Shown here in pieces: positions 62,711-64,000 of a stretch of 64,000 nt of DNA. The first letter of the stretch is position 1; the number at the start of each line of letters is the position of its first letter. The notes under the pieces are model-generated. The model was not told where the DNA came from, made no database searches, and was given only the letters and a program-made list of their open reading frames with translations. Source of the DNA: an uncultured Clostridia bacterium (GTDB taxonomy: Bacteria; Bacillota; Clostridia; Lachnospirales; Lachnospiraceae); NCBI GenBank assembly GCA_947174885.1, contig CAMWKO010000004.1:1-64000 (forward strand). Reading direction: 5' to 3'. The position numbers and the translations under genes are program-made.

Positions 62711-63874
62711 ATGAATTTATATGATACTTGTATAAAGGCATTTATAAAAGGTAATTTGGGAGATGATCTTTTCATATATACACTTTGTAATAAATACCCG
62801 AATACATCTTTCGTACTGTGCGGAGAAAAAGAATATAAAAATCTTTTTAAGAATTTATATAATTTAAAGTACATATCAACAGATAGTTTTTTTTGCAAAT
62901 GGTTATTCAGATTTATTAAGCTTCCCGCAAAGCTTGCGAATACCGTTTTAAAGATATTTCACAGGAATGAAAAATATTCATATTATAACTGCTTTGATTT
63001 TGTATCAAGACATAGCAGATATAATATTCTGATTTCAGGTTCTATATTTATGGAGATGGATAATAAAAAATTTAGTATAACTCCATATTATAAAAATGAA
63101 ATAAAATATTATTTACAATCACCATATGTAATAGGGTGTAATTTTGGACCATATCATAGTGAAGAATACAGACGGTTTTATGAAGAGTGTTTTAGTAAGG
63201 CCGGTCAGGTATGTTTTAGAGATACATATTCCTATTCATTATTCAAATCTATAGAGCAGGCAGGGTATGCACCCGATATACTTTTTAATATAGAAAAGAA
63301 TAAATTCAAGCTTCCAAAGATAAAAAATTATGTTTTAATATCTGTATTAAACCCGGGAAAAGATGATAAAAACAGTGAAAACAGGTTATTAGATAAATAT
63401 ATAAGTTCTGTAACGGAGCTGTCAAATGAGCTTATAGCAAAAGGAAAAAATATTGTATTTTTAGGCTTCTGTAAATTTCAGTCAGATGATAAAATAATAG
63501 AAAATATTATGGAAGGAATAGTTAGTAAAGCACATGTAAAAAGTGTAAATTATCCTGATATTTCATCAAATAAAGCACTTGGATATGTTGCGAACAGTGA
63601 ATTCATTATAGCCACAAGATACCATGCCATGATTTTAGGATGGCTGCTTGAAAAGCCTGTATTACCGGTTGTATACAGTGAAAAAATGCTGCACGTTATA
63701 GAAGATATAGCACCTGATATAGAGTATATTATGGCAAATGAGCCTGAAAAATGGGATATTAAGGCTATAGCAGAGAAGATTGTGAATAATAAATATGAAG
63801 TATGCGATGTTAGTGATGCTGTTGAGAAAGCAAAAAATCATTTTGTACAATTAAATAAAATATATAACAATTAG
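62711..63874 (+). CDS. Polysaccharide pyruvyl transferase family protein
   Basis: These enzymes move a pyruvyl group from phosphoenolpyruvate to a sugar of a cell-surface polymer. The 387-residue protein has the N-terminal KGNLGDDLFIYTL and the C-terminal signature ATRYHAMILGWLLEKPVLPV, both typical of the family. TAGGAG lies before ATG 62711. A GT2 glycosyltransferase begins 60 bases later, so this is the edge of a surface-polysaccharide locus. Confidence 0.9.
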   Translation: MNLYDTCIKAFIKGNLGDDLFIYTLCNKYPNTSFVLCGEKEYKNLFKNLYNLKYISTDSFFCKWLFRFIKLPAKLANTVLKIFHRNEKYSYYNCFDFVSRHSRYNILISGSIFMEMDNKKFSITPYYKNEIKYYLQSPYVIGCNFGPYHSEEYRRFYEECFSKAGQVCFRDTYSYSLFKSIEQAGYAPDILFNIEKNKFKLPKIKNYVLISVLNPGKDDKNSENRLLDKYISSVTELSNELIAKGKNIVFLGFCKFQSDDKIIENIMEGIVSKAHVKSVNYPDISSNKALGYVANSEFIIATRYHAMILGWLLEKPVLPVVYSEKMLHVIEDIAPDIEYIMANEPEKWDIKAIAEKIVNNKYEVCDVSDAVEKAKNHFVQLNKIYNN

Positions 63875-63935
63875 TAAAGCATATAGTAATATATTAAACA
63901 AAGTCCGGTCGTTAATATATATGGAGGTGATAATC

Positions 63936-64000
63936 CTGATTAGCATAATTATTTCTGCCTACAATGTGGAAAAATATATAGATAAATGTATTGCCAGTGT
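63936..64000 (+). CDS. Glycosyltransferase family 2 (start only, cut by window end)
   Basis: The frame reads LISIIISAYNVEKYIDKCIASV, the first strand and helix of a GT2 nucleotide-sugar domain. GGAGGTGAT at 63923-63931 is a near-perfect ribosome site, and the only codon at the right distance is CTG 63936, which aligns with the usual initiator Met of such proteins. An in-frame ATG at 63921 exists but overlaps the ribosome site itself. Confidence 0.8.
   Translation, partial: MISIIISAYNVEKYIDKCIAS

Overview
The window is A+T-rich, densely coded DNA with genes mostly on one strand. Strong AGGAGG ribosome sites, a T-box leader and the gene families present point to a Gram-positive anaerobe of the Clostridia. 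An LL-diaminopimelate aminotransferase, an aspS-gatCAB operon and several Lachnospiraceae-style small proteins make Lachnospiraceae most likely. This is inferred from gene content, not from a database match.

Layout: (1) 1-4381, pyrimidine genes pyrC, pyrF, pyrK and pyrD. (2) 4533-9624, a MoxR / DUF58 / two VWA / TPR operon of the Bat type. (3) 9625-14084, a compact RiPP island: a 40-residue CxxCxxCxxC precursor resembling thurincin H, a radical SAM/SPASM enzyme with an RRE-like N-terminus, an HEMGH membrane protease, an ABC-2 exporter and a 30-residue membrane peptide. (4) 14430-17789, pyrE, two small membrane proteins and an M29 aminopeptidase with a long N-terminal extension. (5) 17882-28270, purE, purM, purN and purD, a dockerin-bearing glucosaminidase, a cohesin-bearing membrane protein and clpC. 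(6) 28555-33327, an unknown small protein, radA, a soluble MCP-like protein, a glycolipid glycosyltransferase, plsY and a Cys-rich small protein. (7) 33328-36541, a complex leader and a three-gene ABC-2 exporter. (8) 36548-40732, glnA with an attenuator-like leader, an ANTAR regulator, dapL and a flavin reductase. (9) 40983-45447, a LytTR/GHKL two-component pair and two exported proteins, the first behind LytTR-like direct repeats. (10) 45584-47926, a large cyclic-nucleotide-domain protein on the minus strand. (11) 48353-53970, T-box, aspS and gatCAB. (12) 54037-58202, minus-strand MerR regulator and heterodimeric ABC exporter. (13) 58203-61045, a lipoprotein pullulanase flanked by four copies of one palindrome. 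(14) 61143-64000, a zinc-ribbon protein, an ATP-pyrophosphatase, a polysaccharide pyruvyl transferase and the start of a GT2 glycosyltransferase.

The observations most worth following are the RiPP island, the adjacent dockerin/cohesin pair, and a hairpin-plus-ATTAGGAG 5' UTR element found before five unrelated genes with compensatory base changes. A mosaic inverted-repeat family recurs in intergenic gaps, and four ACACCGAGTTG palindromes surround the pullulanase gene. No tRNA, rRNA, CRISPR array, transposase or phage gene was seen.
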